DNA of 64,000 nucleotides from Tubiluchus corallicola (lineage: Eukaryota > Priapulida > Priapulimorpha > Priapulimorphida > Tubiluchidae). The DNA lies in NCBI GenBank assembly GCA_030141605.1, contig JAQGDQ010000047.1:744001-808000 (forward strand), given 5' to 3'. Below the pieces are notes generated by a model, which worked only from the letters and a program-made list of their open reading frames with translations, had not been told where the DNA came from and did no database searches. Of the stretch, positions 11,629-24,700 are shown piece by piece. Position 1 is the first letter of the stretch, and each line of letters opens with the position of its first letter. A program made the translations under genes and the position numbers.

Positions 11629-12036
11629 AACTTTTAGTTCTTTCCTAGCCTTTCGTCACCAATATAAGATTATTTCTGTAGAATACTAATTATCACAAAT
11701 TCATACAGAATATTGTATAACTACTATGTCTTTGTTATTTGTCTTGCCATTTTGTGAAAAGTAATAAATAAATTTCTTACTTACCTGCTTACAGAAAATA
11801 ACATTTACCCTATTATGTGCTTACTAATAGTAGCCTTTCTGATAGGGTTTGTGATTTTTAGTACTTTTTAGTTCTTTCTCCAGTCTTACTAACGACAAGT
11901 ATCAATCCAAGATACGTCTGTAGAATACTAATCGTTACAGAATATTGCATATAATTATACATTTGTTACTTGTCTTGCCGTTTTGCAAAACGTAATAAAT
12001 AAATTCTTGACTTTCTTACCTACCTACATACTTGCA
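11629..12036 (+). repeat. Two diverged direct copies of a ~170-bp repeat
   Basis: 11629-11805 and 11866-12036 share TTTTAGTTCTTTC, CTGTAGAATACTAAT, ACAGAATATTG, CTTGTCTTGCC and TAATAAATAAAT...CTTAC in the same order. The A-rich ending GTAATAAATAAAT resembles the 3' tail of non-LTR retrotransposons, so these may be two 5'-truncated LINE or SINE ends inserted side by side (inference). Confidence 0.65.
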
Positions 12037-12719
12037 AAAAAGAATTTGTACATTTCTATATAAAAGACGTGATTTGAATGCAAAAGCTCTCTCGGTCAGT
12101 ACTCTGTTTCTCTAAACATTGCTACGTCTGTCTAGAACATAATTTGAATGCGAAGGGTCTCACTCAGGAGTCTGCCCCTCCCTAACTTAGCCTACTTGTC
12201 GATTTTTTGCAACGTGAAATTAGGCGCTTTCTGCAATATGAAACAACAGGCAGATATAAGATTGAACGCCAAATTTCCACAACTGTCCGGTAACTCATTG
12301 TAATTCTTGAGTACAAGTGTAATTAAATCAGCACGAACGTTGTAAACTGATTTAAAATTCTGTACGTGAAGCTTGTTCGTCGATTAGATACATGCGAACT
12401 TACTTGGCTCGAGGACGTAGACAGGTTTTATGCCACGTGGCTCGTTCATGCCAAGTATAAATTTTACAATTTTATTTTCATCGACTTCGACTGTGATTTG
12501 TCATAACTGATTTTACAGCGAAGTGGGTGCAATTTTGTTTGATGATTTGTTTGTTCGTTTGTGTGTTTGTTTGAAGTTCTATATCCTGGATTTGCCGCAT
12601 TAACTTTCAGAGGTCTAGCTTAACGTAATTAACTCCAAGTAATTTGCTTTGACTGTTGAAGTGTTCACGTTGTTAGAAACTATGTTCTTCTGCTAAATTT
12701 GAATTTGAGTACAAAAAGT

Positions 12720-15700
12720 ATGACAAGCCAACGAAGCCTGAACACCCATCGGGGATGTAAACTCCAGCAAAAAATGATCAGTGAGCCCCGTGCTAAGCTG
12801 TGACAGTGCAAAAAGGCAGGTGCCTTCTTTGGTTAAAAAAGGGAGTGTGATATATTCTTGAGACTAGCGTTTGTTCTTTTTTTCGAAAAAATATTTTTGA
12901 AAATTCGGGATATTTTCAGAGTATTTTTATTTTACAAGGGTGTGTAGAAACGACTAACTCCTATGTGTTTGATGTATTTTTTGCGTTTTTACTATTTCGA
13001 TTGGACTTAGTTTTGATTGAGTTTTCTCTTAATTTGCCAAATTAGAAGCATGATAAGTTAGTGATTAACATCAGTACTGTATCTCTCTCAAACATGAGAA
13101 GCATGTTCTTTTTTCAAAAATGGAATATGTGCAGTTTACCGTTTTACTATCGTTTATTTGCAATTTACTGATTTTTTGTAGGTGGCGGGAGCGACCTAGA
13201 TGAGTTGATGGAGGACAAAGAAATTGCATCAAAGGCAGTAGCTTTTGTTGTAAAAAGCACTAGGAAGGGAATAGTACCATTGTGTGCCGATGTTGCCAAC
13301 CTGCTTCGTCAAAAGCGAAGGTATGCAGCGAAAATAATGGTGGTTTTGTTGAGCTGTTCACTCCTCAATATGCGTTGCCAGTGAACTTGACTGAAGTAGA
13401 TTTAATTTGTACTGGTAATTTCTTTCATTCGCAAGGATAGATAGTGGCATGATGTGCGCTTAGAGACTGCTATGTGTTTTCACTGCTGAATTTAACGCAA
13501 ATTACACATGGTAAAAAATAATCTTGTAATATATCAAGCAAGCAAAACACTATATAGACGTTTGTTTGTGCTTTCCTTTTGCTTACTGTCAGTTTTGACT
13601 TTTGATCCACTTTATCCACGAGCATAAGTTTTATAAAAGACGTTTTTACTTTTTTATTTATTTATTTGTTCATTCGGTGCACGTTCACACTCTAGTTCAG
13701 TTATTTAGCTAACAACACTAAAGTTGTATATGTATTCGTTTGTATTTGCTTGTTACATTCATTCATTTATTTGCTTATTTACTTGTATAAAAGACGATTT
13801 TTGGGTAAAAGTTGCGCAGTAATATATTATTAAGAAATTAAATTAAAACATGGTTTATTGGTGACGAAGGCCTTTGAAAGAAGTAATCGGATACAAAATT
13901 TATATCAGAAATATTCAGAATATTCATGAAAATTTCATTTATAGGTTGTACACGGATGTGGACAGTTATTTTGAGCACCAATGAGGGAATCTGTAGTACT
14001 CCTTGTTTGTACACTTGTAATATGCAGTTTTGAATTTTCAAATAGTGGCCAACGTATAATAAACTCAGACCACCAGTACAGTACGCGCTAGCACAACAAC
14101 TGCGAAAAAGTGCGTGTTTCGCCTCACCTTTTCAGTTAATAAAATGCCTGCACAAAGTATTGATATTACGAAACAGTCTTAGTTGAATCAAGATGTCAAA
14201 GTTATCGTTACAGTCATCACTTAAGATGTGCCCAAGATATTTAATTTGAGAACAAGACGCAATTTTTCCACCTACAATTTCTGAAATGTCTGTTGGTGCT
14301 ATATACTTTCATTTTTTATCATTAAACACATTGTTATGGCTGTTAGCATGGTTTTCACAGCATTTTGTAAGTTTTGCAGAGCTGCAACAATGAGCGCTGT
14401 AGGAGGAGATGCTTAAAAGTGTAACATGTTTAAAAAGTTCTCTAAGTGCAGATGAGAGCGCAATAGGTCTATTATTATTAAGTTAACATTTACTATTAGG
14501 TCAGACGTCTCGCTTTAATTAACGAAATAACTATAGATTCTGTTATTGCGTCAGGTGCCTTATAATGGATTGTGATGGTTACAAAGATCAGTAAACAAGA
14601 GTGCCAACAATATGTGAAGTTTTCCATGTGCATATATTGCATGTTCCCAATTAATATTATCTGGCCCTGATGATTTATAACGCTTTAAGTTTCCAATGAT
14701 ATTCCTAATAATGTCATATGCATTAATTACGAAATGATTGTTTATCGAGGAGTTAAAAATCAACCTCATCTGTTAGACCTTTGTTTGAGGTTGAGTTTAA
14801 CAATTCTTTGTAATATCCCATCCATTGACCCATCCACGTTTGACAGATTTCAGATTTACCACGTGCTTCCGTGCTTGGGGGAGATATCGGAAATTTGGTT
14901 TTATAGTAGGAATTATTTTTTTTTCAAAACCTATGTGAAGACATATTGCGAAGACTATACGTCTAAAGACTGAAAGTGTTTTTAGTTGGTAAATTGGTAA
15001 ATTTGATCAAGTCCATGAAGTAATGACTGAAAATAAAATTTATTTTTCATCTGACACTGTAACTCAATTGAGGCGTGGATTTCTTGTAATTTTTTTAAGG
15101 CAATTAGGTGTCACATTTTTTCTTTATGTCATCTACGCACTCGAGCTGTGTTTGTTGTACAATAGTTTGATGGTTAGTTCCCCAAGCCAAGCCGTGTGCT
15201 TTTTGTTGGCTAAATAGCGGATGTTGTAATCTTTCTACCATTAAAGCTTCTAATCTTTCTACTGTTAAAGGAAGATCTCAATTACGAGCAGGAGGCACGC
15301 CACTTCTAATTTAATAGTATGGTAGTTTTTATAGAATATTTTACCGTTTGTCGCTTGTTTAATGACTAAATGCTTCTTGCTGTAGATTATTGTCGATAGT
15401 GTCAATGGCTGAACGTATACCGAATACAGCTTTTCTAAGTAGAACAAAATATTTTAGTAAAAAATCTGGCACCTTCATTTTTTTGTAATCAAAGATTTTA
15501 ATTCGGAGTTTTCCAGATTTTATCCCGAGTTGGAGCTCAGCCTGTAAATGATATTTGAACAATTTGTTGACATCAAGGTTATTGGTGCTCTGCCGGTACA
15601 CTTATTTTGCCCTTTGAAAGAAATTTTTGGCATTACATTTTCGGTCAGACAAATTGAACTTCAATTTTTCTTTCACTTTTTTATTCAGTGTCAGTGTTAC

Positions 15701-18700
15701 AAAACGTCATATTGAAATTTTTATGCATTGCATTGCATTGCCATTGCAGAATGCCAAAACCAGTTTTTCAACTCAAAATTAACGTCCTATAATTTAGAAA
15801 CTTATTAGTGCTAATTATAAACTGTTATGCGTGATAGAATGCTGACATGTCATAGCATATTTGGCCTAATGATTGCAGATTTTTATGTACAGTTAGTTTT
15901 GCACGGATCAGTTAGTTAGTTTTAGTAACAATAACATAAAATGCATTGAATAATTTTAGGTTAGAAAAGAAGATTGATGTTTTGTCTCACGAAAATCGAT
16001 TTTTGCGGAATACACCACCGCATCGGATGTCGATGTCGACAAGCCCACGCACAAGCCACAGTACTAGTCCTACTCCACCCTCTCCACTTGGAAGCCAAGT
16101 TCGAGTAAGATTGATTTCTTTAACTTTATTGTAATGAGTGACTATGATAAGAATGTAATTTTCATTGTGTTCATTGAAGGTGCTGCTTTGCAGTTAATGA
16201 GATAGGTAGAGACTGGCGTGTCGCTAGAGAATTGTGTGAACCTAACAAGGATGACTTGCTTCTACGACATTTAAATGGTGCTTCCTTCCCAGGTTCTTGC
16301 TGGCAGCTTGTGTTGTTGAGGTCATATACTGGCAGCTGGTGTTCTGAGTCTTGTATTGGCTGGTTGTATCTTGAAAGTCATATGCGAGCACTTTGTGTTC
16401 CTGAAAATAACTGCTAAGTTATTAACTGATGTGAATATTTTAGGTGATAAGGCCGTCTTCTCGTAGCAGTCATGCTTCCAGTTCTCCTGCTGGCTCTCCT
16501 AGTTTGAACAGTTGCCGTGGCGATGGAAGCACTCTCCGTCCCAAGTGTGTGGGACGTACAGTATTCAGTAGTGGAGGTGTGTGGCAGACATGCAAAGGAA
16601 AGTCATCAGCCAACTCTGAAGGTGGGAAATCGCCTGCCAGTTCTGATAGCGGAAATAGTCTGACTACGGTAGCAATTGTGCACCATCCCCCAGGAGTAGA
16701 GGGTCAAGCTTGTAGGGAAACCGAAAGTGAAAGTGATTGTTCTGTGCCAGAATTGGTTACTTATTGTTCTACTTCTTCATTAAGGTACTATGCTCCTTAT
16801 TTCTTTTTTTAGATATCACTTTTTGAATTCTTAATGTAAGCTGTATTTCAGGTGCTTATTACTATATAAGTACAGCTGACTTTATGTGTATTATAACGCC
16901 TGGCATTTCAGTACATGCATTGACAATGCCGAATAAAGAGAAAATTTGTGATACCTGAAGTGCAAATACTGTAGTTAAAAGAGAAATTTTTTGGTAAAAA
17001 TAAAACTTTGGTTTATGACTGGTTGTCCTGTACAAATAGCAATGTCTGGAACATAAATGAAAAGCAAATCTGTCTTACTTAGACTAACAGTAAGATTTGT
17101 GGTCTGTCAAGTGGGTGAAGGGAACAAATTAAGGCATCACTCAGATGTGGTGCAATGCTTGTACCACACTCCATGCATGATTAGACGGTCGAAATAAAGA
17201 GCTGATGCATTCAAATTGCAAGTAGAGACAGCCCCTCTTTTTCAATATTTTCTCAGCTTCCTTTGGAAGATACTTTTCTAATCCAAGATGCAACACAAGT
17301 TTGGGCTAAGTAAAGAAATGTAAAACTGATCAGAAAGAAGAGAAACATTTGCTTGCATAGTTTGGTAACACAGTATGTAGAAGCGAAAAAGGATGCAATC
17401 TTTGTTTAGGGTGCTTAGTTGGTGGTAAACTGTCTAGTAATGTTTTTTGTGCCAGCTTTAGATAAATGTAGCATTTATACAGAATAATACAGAAAGCTAT
17501 AGCGACTAAGAATGTAATGCTTGGCTTTTCTTTGCAGACCTAGCATTACTCAGAATACTCAACAAATCCAGTGCATGTTACTGCCTGATGAGAATACAAA
17601 TTGCTTGGAAAGAAAATTTGAGGAAGCCAATCTTCACAATTTACATCTTGCTCAGGAACTTGGTGCTGCTAAAAAGGAAATCGAGTTTTTGACTGCTAAG
17701 TTGAAGCAGTATGAAATGCGTAAGAATAATGTGCCATGTAAAAACAATGCAAGAGAGGACCTTGATACAGTTGCAGTGAATGCCAGTAGCCCATCCATTC
17801 AGGGTGATGGCAATTGCAGTAACAGCAATAATCATGATGTAGACATGTCTGAAAGATCTGAAAGAGAATTTGGTTGTCATAGTAACAGGTAAATTTGTTT
17901 GATCTCGTTCAATATCTTATTATTATCATTTTTAATTTCTCATGAGTTAATGGCATCTTTAATTGTTATGTAATGGACTATGGCACTATTATACTTGATT
18001 GGATTAGTGTGTAGTATATTCTACTCGCGTGACAAAAGTAAATCTAGAGCTGCTTCATTGTCGCAGTATTGGAGGTTTTTGGCAGATCTATGTACTGATA
18101 TTTCTGCTGCATTTCTTTGAAAAAAGCCTGCACTTTGATCAGACAAATAAAGCTGTAGTGGACCAAAAATTATGATAATAAACATATTGAAGTCAAGTGG
18201 GACAATGTAGTTTTTAATGGCAGTAACTGATTTTCAAAAGAGAGTCTCGGTCTGTTTCATTCATTTGTCTTACCATTAAATTTAGTTTAGCAGATTGCTC
18301 AGTTGAATACCTGCTTTACAAATTGGAAAAAAATGGAAATAGCCTTCAACTTGGTTTAAAATGTCATTATGTAATTTGCTGAGAGAGTGTTGCTAGGCAG
18401 CTTGAATTAGTAGGAACTTGGCTTAAATGGAATTGTTATAAAGCAAATTTGCCATTATAAAATACTTTTTTGTTTAAAAAATGGAAATTAATTTTTATTT
18501 AAAGAGTTGGCATACATGCATTCTTGTCATGGCTATTGGGATGGGAACACATCTTTTATGTTCTTGTCCTCTATTTGCTGTACTGTGCTATACTGAAATT
18601 TTGTCCTCTTTATGTGGTGTCAAATTCTTCAGTGTATTGTACATTAATTTCCCTTAGTGGGAGTAATAATTAGCCATTGGTGGTAGTTCTTACAGGTAAC

Positions 18701-21700
18701 GTCGATTATGCTGTTTTTATCATTTACTTTTTACGCATCCTGCAAGTTCGTTCTGCCATTCAGTGCAAAGCTACTTAATGTAGATGATTTGATGAAACCA
18801 GAACCTAATTCATTATCAAGGATAATCCTCTGAGTTGAAATGCAAGTAGAGAACTGGTTGAGAGATCATTCATTCCATTGATCTTGTATTTGCATTCTCC
18901 CTCAATGAAAGAAACCAGCCAGAGGGTAGTATGGCAGATGAAATCACATAGAAGCTCTTTCTGGCAGTCACTTATCTGTTCGCTAACCAGGCCTACTTTA
19001 ACTCAGCTTTGCAATCAGTGCTACGTGACTATTTTCCTTGTTATAAATGCTTGAAGTATGGCTTACTCTGCAATTCTTAATAACTATATCTTTAAGGCTA
19101 TTTTAGCTACTAATAACTTAACTAATTATTAATTGTTTTACAGAGAATGCTTTCAAGACATATTTGGTCGTTTTGCTTCTAAAATGTAATTGACGTGGAA
19201 GAGAGTGTATGTTAAATTAATAATCACATTGGAAATCACCTGTCTAAAATATTCACATTTGCGTTAATAATTCAACACAAAATTAGTAGCCATTTTAATG
19301 GTTAGTGATTGTTAAGAAATTTAAGCGAGTATATTAAATTTTATACAGTTTGTAGAAAGTGAGCAAAAAAAAAAACAAGTGTATAAAAATAATTTACATT
19401 ATTTTGTGAATATGTTTGTTAATAATTATTTTTCTGAGCTACTAATGCAGAGTGGGATTATGCAGTCCTATCATGGAAACTTTTTGATCTTAAGAAGATG
19501 TAATTATTTAGATTACCAAAACTTGTTCTTTCTACTAAGTATTTCTTTTCATGCATGCAAATGTGTTTACTGCTTATAGCTGATGTTTTGAGAATTTTCT
19601 GTTCAAAACTTCACCAAACGTTATTGATCTTCTCTGTTAATAATTGCAGAAAGTTAAATTGCTGCCTGCTTTACTTTGGGTTATCTTCCAGCTGCTTTCC
19701 TTTTGAAAGAAAGGTTCTGTTTTTCTATGGTAGATTTTTTTTCTTAGGATATTTGGTTTACAACCTTGAACTATTTGAATTATGCACTGTGTCCTATGCT
19801 ACCCATAAAGCTTAGTTTGCATTCTACACGATTTTGAAATTTAACAACCGCTCATTCATCATTTTTGTTATGAAAAATGCCATTCATTCTTTAAGAGCCA
19901 GGCGTGTGCTTGATGTTGGGTGCCTTTAACATGTAAATTTCATTTTTAAGTTGTTGCTTGATTCAGTTAGATTTCGTAAATTTATTATTTGAATACTACT
20001 CTAAATGTACGTGTTTTCTAATTTGAATGATTTTGTTCTCAGATAATTGTCATATTCTGTGAATGTGTTTCTGCCCGGTCAATCCGTAGTCATCAGCTAA
20101 CTGAAAAGAAACATTCCATATTACTGCTGTGCCCACGCTGTTTAATTATTGCTTCCATTGCTTATTTTTAAGACCATTTGATTTCATTGCGACTTTGCTA
20201 TTCTGCACCACACCATTCTCTGTTTAGTGTATTTCATTGCTGTATTTTACAGAGGACAAAGTTAATTCATTTTAACGTGGTTTGTTTGGACTTCTTTGGT
20301 CAGGATTGATATGACTAATTGCTACTCGGTAGTCACATCAGTGTTAAATTTTGTTAATAGTGACTTTACTAATGTCCTAAAATTAAATTTTGTCATCTGT
20401 TAAATATTAACTTTTGGCACCCTTTGACCATCAAAAGCAGTACCGTATGCTTTTTCATATGATATTCAAAATAAATAGTAAGACTATGTAATTAGCCTAC
20501 TAAAATAGGTCTAACAGGGTAAAATGGTATCTTAGTTTTTAGATTTATCACAAGACTAAAACAGTAAGCGAACAACTAGTGGGTATTGTTCTATGGTAAT
20601 AGGAAAGACACGGAAATGACGTCTTGTTGTTTGAACTAGAGTTATTAGAACTTTGGACACCCTTTCTTTGTTCTCTGTATTTTATCATTGATACTACTGT
20701 GTTACGAACTCGTTTATAGAAATCCCCGCCTCTCATCCACTGGAAGTAATTTCTGATCAGTTGAATTTGATGGACATGCTGCTGTAATTGCTAGATTTCC
20801 CACGCAAAAAGTGTACCTTCTCCCACAGTTTTCCTGCCAGTATTTTCGCAAGCAAATCCCTCTAAGCACCGAGTAAGCGGTCGCTTTTCTAGTTTAAGCC
20901 TCAGTGAATCCAGACTGAGCAGCACTTTTGTGTACACTGTTGACACGAAGTCACTGCCAGACACTAATAGCTTGATCAATAGAAAGTGTTTTTCTTACAT
21001 TTCGTTGAAACTAAAATTGTTGCTTCCCCCCCAGCAAACAGGCTGAGCTGTTGCATTCCAGTCAGCGCCACCATAAATTGTATTTTGTTCCAGTAAAGTT
21101 TATCTTTGAGTGTTGGCTGTCTTGGTGGTATCGGCCGCTTGACTTTTATTGCAGTTTCATAAAAGAGGGCCGATTATCATGTTCGTGCGCTCAAGAATGC
21201 TCACGGGGGAAAAGCAAATGTTTGCGCAACGCTAAAAGGGTTAAGAGCTGTAACGTTAGTTGTTTATCCAGGCTGAATGATTATGTTTTGTGAGGCTGGG
21301 CTTCTAATAATAAATATGACTTTCCCAGGAGAATGCCATTTCATTGCGTTACCATTTAAACAGTACGAAACATGTATATTACATGTTAAAACGTTTTTTT
21401 AAAATACGACCATTGTAGGCTTGTAACAGTCTACTGTTAGATGTTCATTAGTATCATTAGTATGATTACCATAATTACAGATGTTTACGTCGATAATGTT
21501 TACATACACATGTATTAGTGTGTTTAGTATTTGGGGCCCTTGTTTCAACTTCTTTTGCTAGCGACTAACTTTTGGATGGAACTAATTCCATTCTCTCACT
21601 TGCTACGTGTCAGTGTTTCTATCTTGGAGGAGATTATAACAACCGCATTATTTTGTGGTTCACAAGACTTGTTGTAATGAAACTGAATACTTTACAATAG

Positions 21701-24700
21701 GATGTAAATTAGTAATTCATTAAAATTGGTTAATTTCTTTTTACCATTTAAAAACATCACTTTAAGCCTCAGTGTTACTGAGTGGGGTGAGACACTAATC
21801 ATAGTTTGTAAATTTAATTTATTTGTTACTTAATAAGAATATTTATTTCATTTGAAGAAAAAGATTTCATTGCTCTCAAAAATCTTTACTGCGAATTTTA
21901 ATTCGTTTCTATTTTCTGAAAAGCAATATTACTTATAACGCTTTCTCCAAAAGCTTTTCCCACTTTCCCAAACAGAATATAAACATTTCAATTTTTGTTT
22001 TGCCATAAATTTTTAAGACAATGATGTCTGACAGCTTAAAAACCTTTATGAGAATTGAATTGGATTACATGCATAGAATTCAGGTTTTTTGACTGTTTGC
22101 ATTACACTGCACCAAAGATTAATATGATCTTAAGCTTAGCTCTGGTTAGTGCAAAAGTGAAATGGATGGATAACGATGGTAGCGGGCAGAAGTAATCTGT
22201 CTAACTAATCCCATTCAAGTACTTCGTGTCAAACGTGCAGCTCATATTGTTGTTGTTGAAAGTTAAAAGTTACATCTAATTTACCCGTGTGAAAATTTTC
22301 ATCTTTTGTGTTCTGCTTCGTCTGAAAAATGGTCTTTAACCTTTTATTGTTAGACTGTTTGAAGCAAATTAATGTAATAATTTTTATTAAAAAACAATTA
22401 TTTTCTTGTATGATCTTCTTGCGTACTCACTGTTGTTTAAGCTTTTGTCCTTATGTTTTTCAAGCTGCTTGGATAAATATTGAAGCAGTGGTAAGATGTG
22501 ATCAACAACTACATTAAAATTCTGTTACATGACAGCTTGTTTTTCGGTTTTGATAATAATGATATGGAACCATATTCCGTTTTGCTACATCAAATTAAAT
22601 GTTACAACATCGTTTATTTTTTTCAGTGCTGTCGCACCATTTCCAACTATTCAAGTTGTTATTCCTAGTCCATTGACAAATTGCAAATGCTTATCCTGTG
22701 CTAAGAGTTGTAAATCAAACCGGCAGAATCATAAATTATTACCAGTTGCAGTAACCACAAGGTACCTGCTATTGGACTGGTTTACGCTTTTCAAGTTTTT
22801 AACTCATTGATGGCATTATGAAATGCATTACTTCTTAGATAATATCATAATACAATATTGCATGCAAAAAACACGCCGTATTATAATAGTAGACACTAAC
22901 TGAAATTGGTTTCCTATATAGTAATTTCCAATCGTTGCGATTTTCCTAAGTAAATTTTTATTTACAGTCAAACCTCTTTATACCGCCTACTTTGGGCCTG
23001 CAAGAAAGTTGGCGATAAGCATTTCTGACATTATATTGAGTTGCATTAACACATACACGTCTATGCATGTAGAGACATTTTGTTTTACCAAAAATTAGTA
23101 GGAGGTTAGCATTATAAAAGGTGTGCATTATAATGAGGTTTGACTGTTGTAAACATACTCATTAGATTGAGGTGATCTCGAACTTTTTTGTGCTAATTTA
23201 TTTATGTGAAGTTTTTTCTAGTATGTATGGTTGTTGTTGCAGAGGGTGGGCGCAGATTGCCATTGGTCACTATGTTACTGTCAAAGATAACTTGAATGGG
23301 TATGTTCGTTACATAGGTCATCTAGATGGATTCGGACCTAAAAACACAGTATTCGTGGGAATTGAATTAGATTCTGCAGGTACTATTATGAAACTTGTAA
23401 GAAAGACAGCTGTTGCAGTTTCACTTACTTCAATCATTACTTCAGTAGCACATGTTCAAAGGGTAGGTCAGCCAAATTGAAACTGCTATAATCCTAACTG
23501 TAGAAAATTTTTCAACAGCAAATAAGTTGTAAAAATAATTTACCAAAATTTTCCAAATTTACTTTGAATATAAATATTTAAATTTGGCTAACCTACCTTG
23601 TTAGCTTATGCTATTTGCACTTAATCACGGCATATTAAAATTATTTTATTTGTAACTGACATATTCATAACAATAAAACAAAATCACATGCAGATTGATA
23701 ATGAGGGAATCCAACTTTACTTGACGTTTCAATGACAACACATTCATCATTGTACAAGGTGCAATATCTAAAGACAAACTTTTTTTAGCAGTTAAACACA
23801 AAATATTGTACATCTTTCTAACAAATTAGCAAAATTTCGAATAGATACCACGTGCAAGTAAGCTCAGAAGGTAAAAGTGTGCAATTCGACATTTTTCATA
23901 AAAACACGTATAATATATGGTCCCAACTTGTATTTGAAAAAAAGGGAGTAGGGGCCAGTTTCACAAAGCTGTTACTAAGTTAACAATGACCTTTATTACC
24001 AATTTTGTGATTGTATTACTGACGCGTTAATTAGTGATGGCTTTGTTAAATTGATGCTGTTGCTCCGTTTAATCTTGTGTGAGAATTTTTCTGATTTTGC
24101 AATAAGCACTTCATTTACATGGTTAACATCACTTGTATTAATGTTTGCATTAAAGAGCAAAAGTGTGCAATTCAACGTATAATGGCTAAGTAGTATGTTG
24201 CTTGACGTCGATCCAAGGGTTCTGGGTTCGAACTCGTGTCATGAGTTTTCAACCCATGTTGCACTCGAATAGGACTTTCTGGCCACCTTCTTAGATTTAC
24301 TCAGTCTTAAGTGTGTGGCTGAGCATGTTTTGGGAGAAGAAAGGCAGTTGAGTGATGGATTATCACCTGTCCTTGTGTGCCGAGGTTATAAATGTAGATG
24401 GTGTATCCATCTATCTTATGCTTTTAGGCATGCGACAACTCTTCTTCTACTGCTTACATATTTTCTTACTGTGTCACATTATCTCTTTTTTGGCACACTT
24501 GTATTTTGCATTTTGCTTTCCTGTTTTACAAAAATGTATGGAGTGTCCGTCCACCGGCTATGCACTGTACTATCTCAAATATATTTTCACTTGCACAGTT
24601 AAGCGTGATGCTGGGCATATTTACACAATGTGCAGGCATATGTGTGGCTTTGTACTGCATTAGAAGGCTTTCCTAGCAAATGCAAGTTGCATAATTTACT

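Noticed and set aside
16930-16940. AATAAA within CAP-Gly intron 4
   Set aside because: The gene continues with phase-compatible exons beyond it; a chance hexamer in AT-rich DNA.
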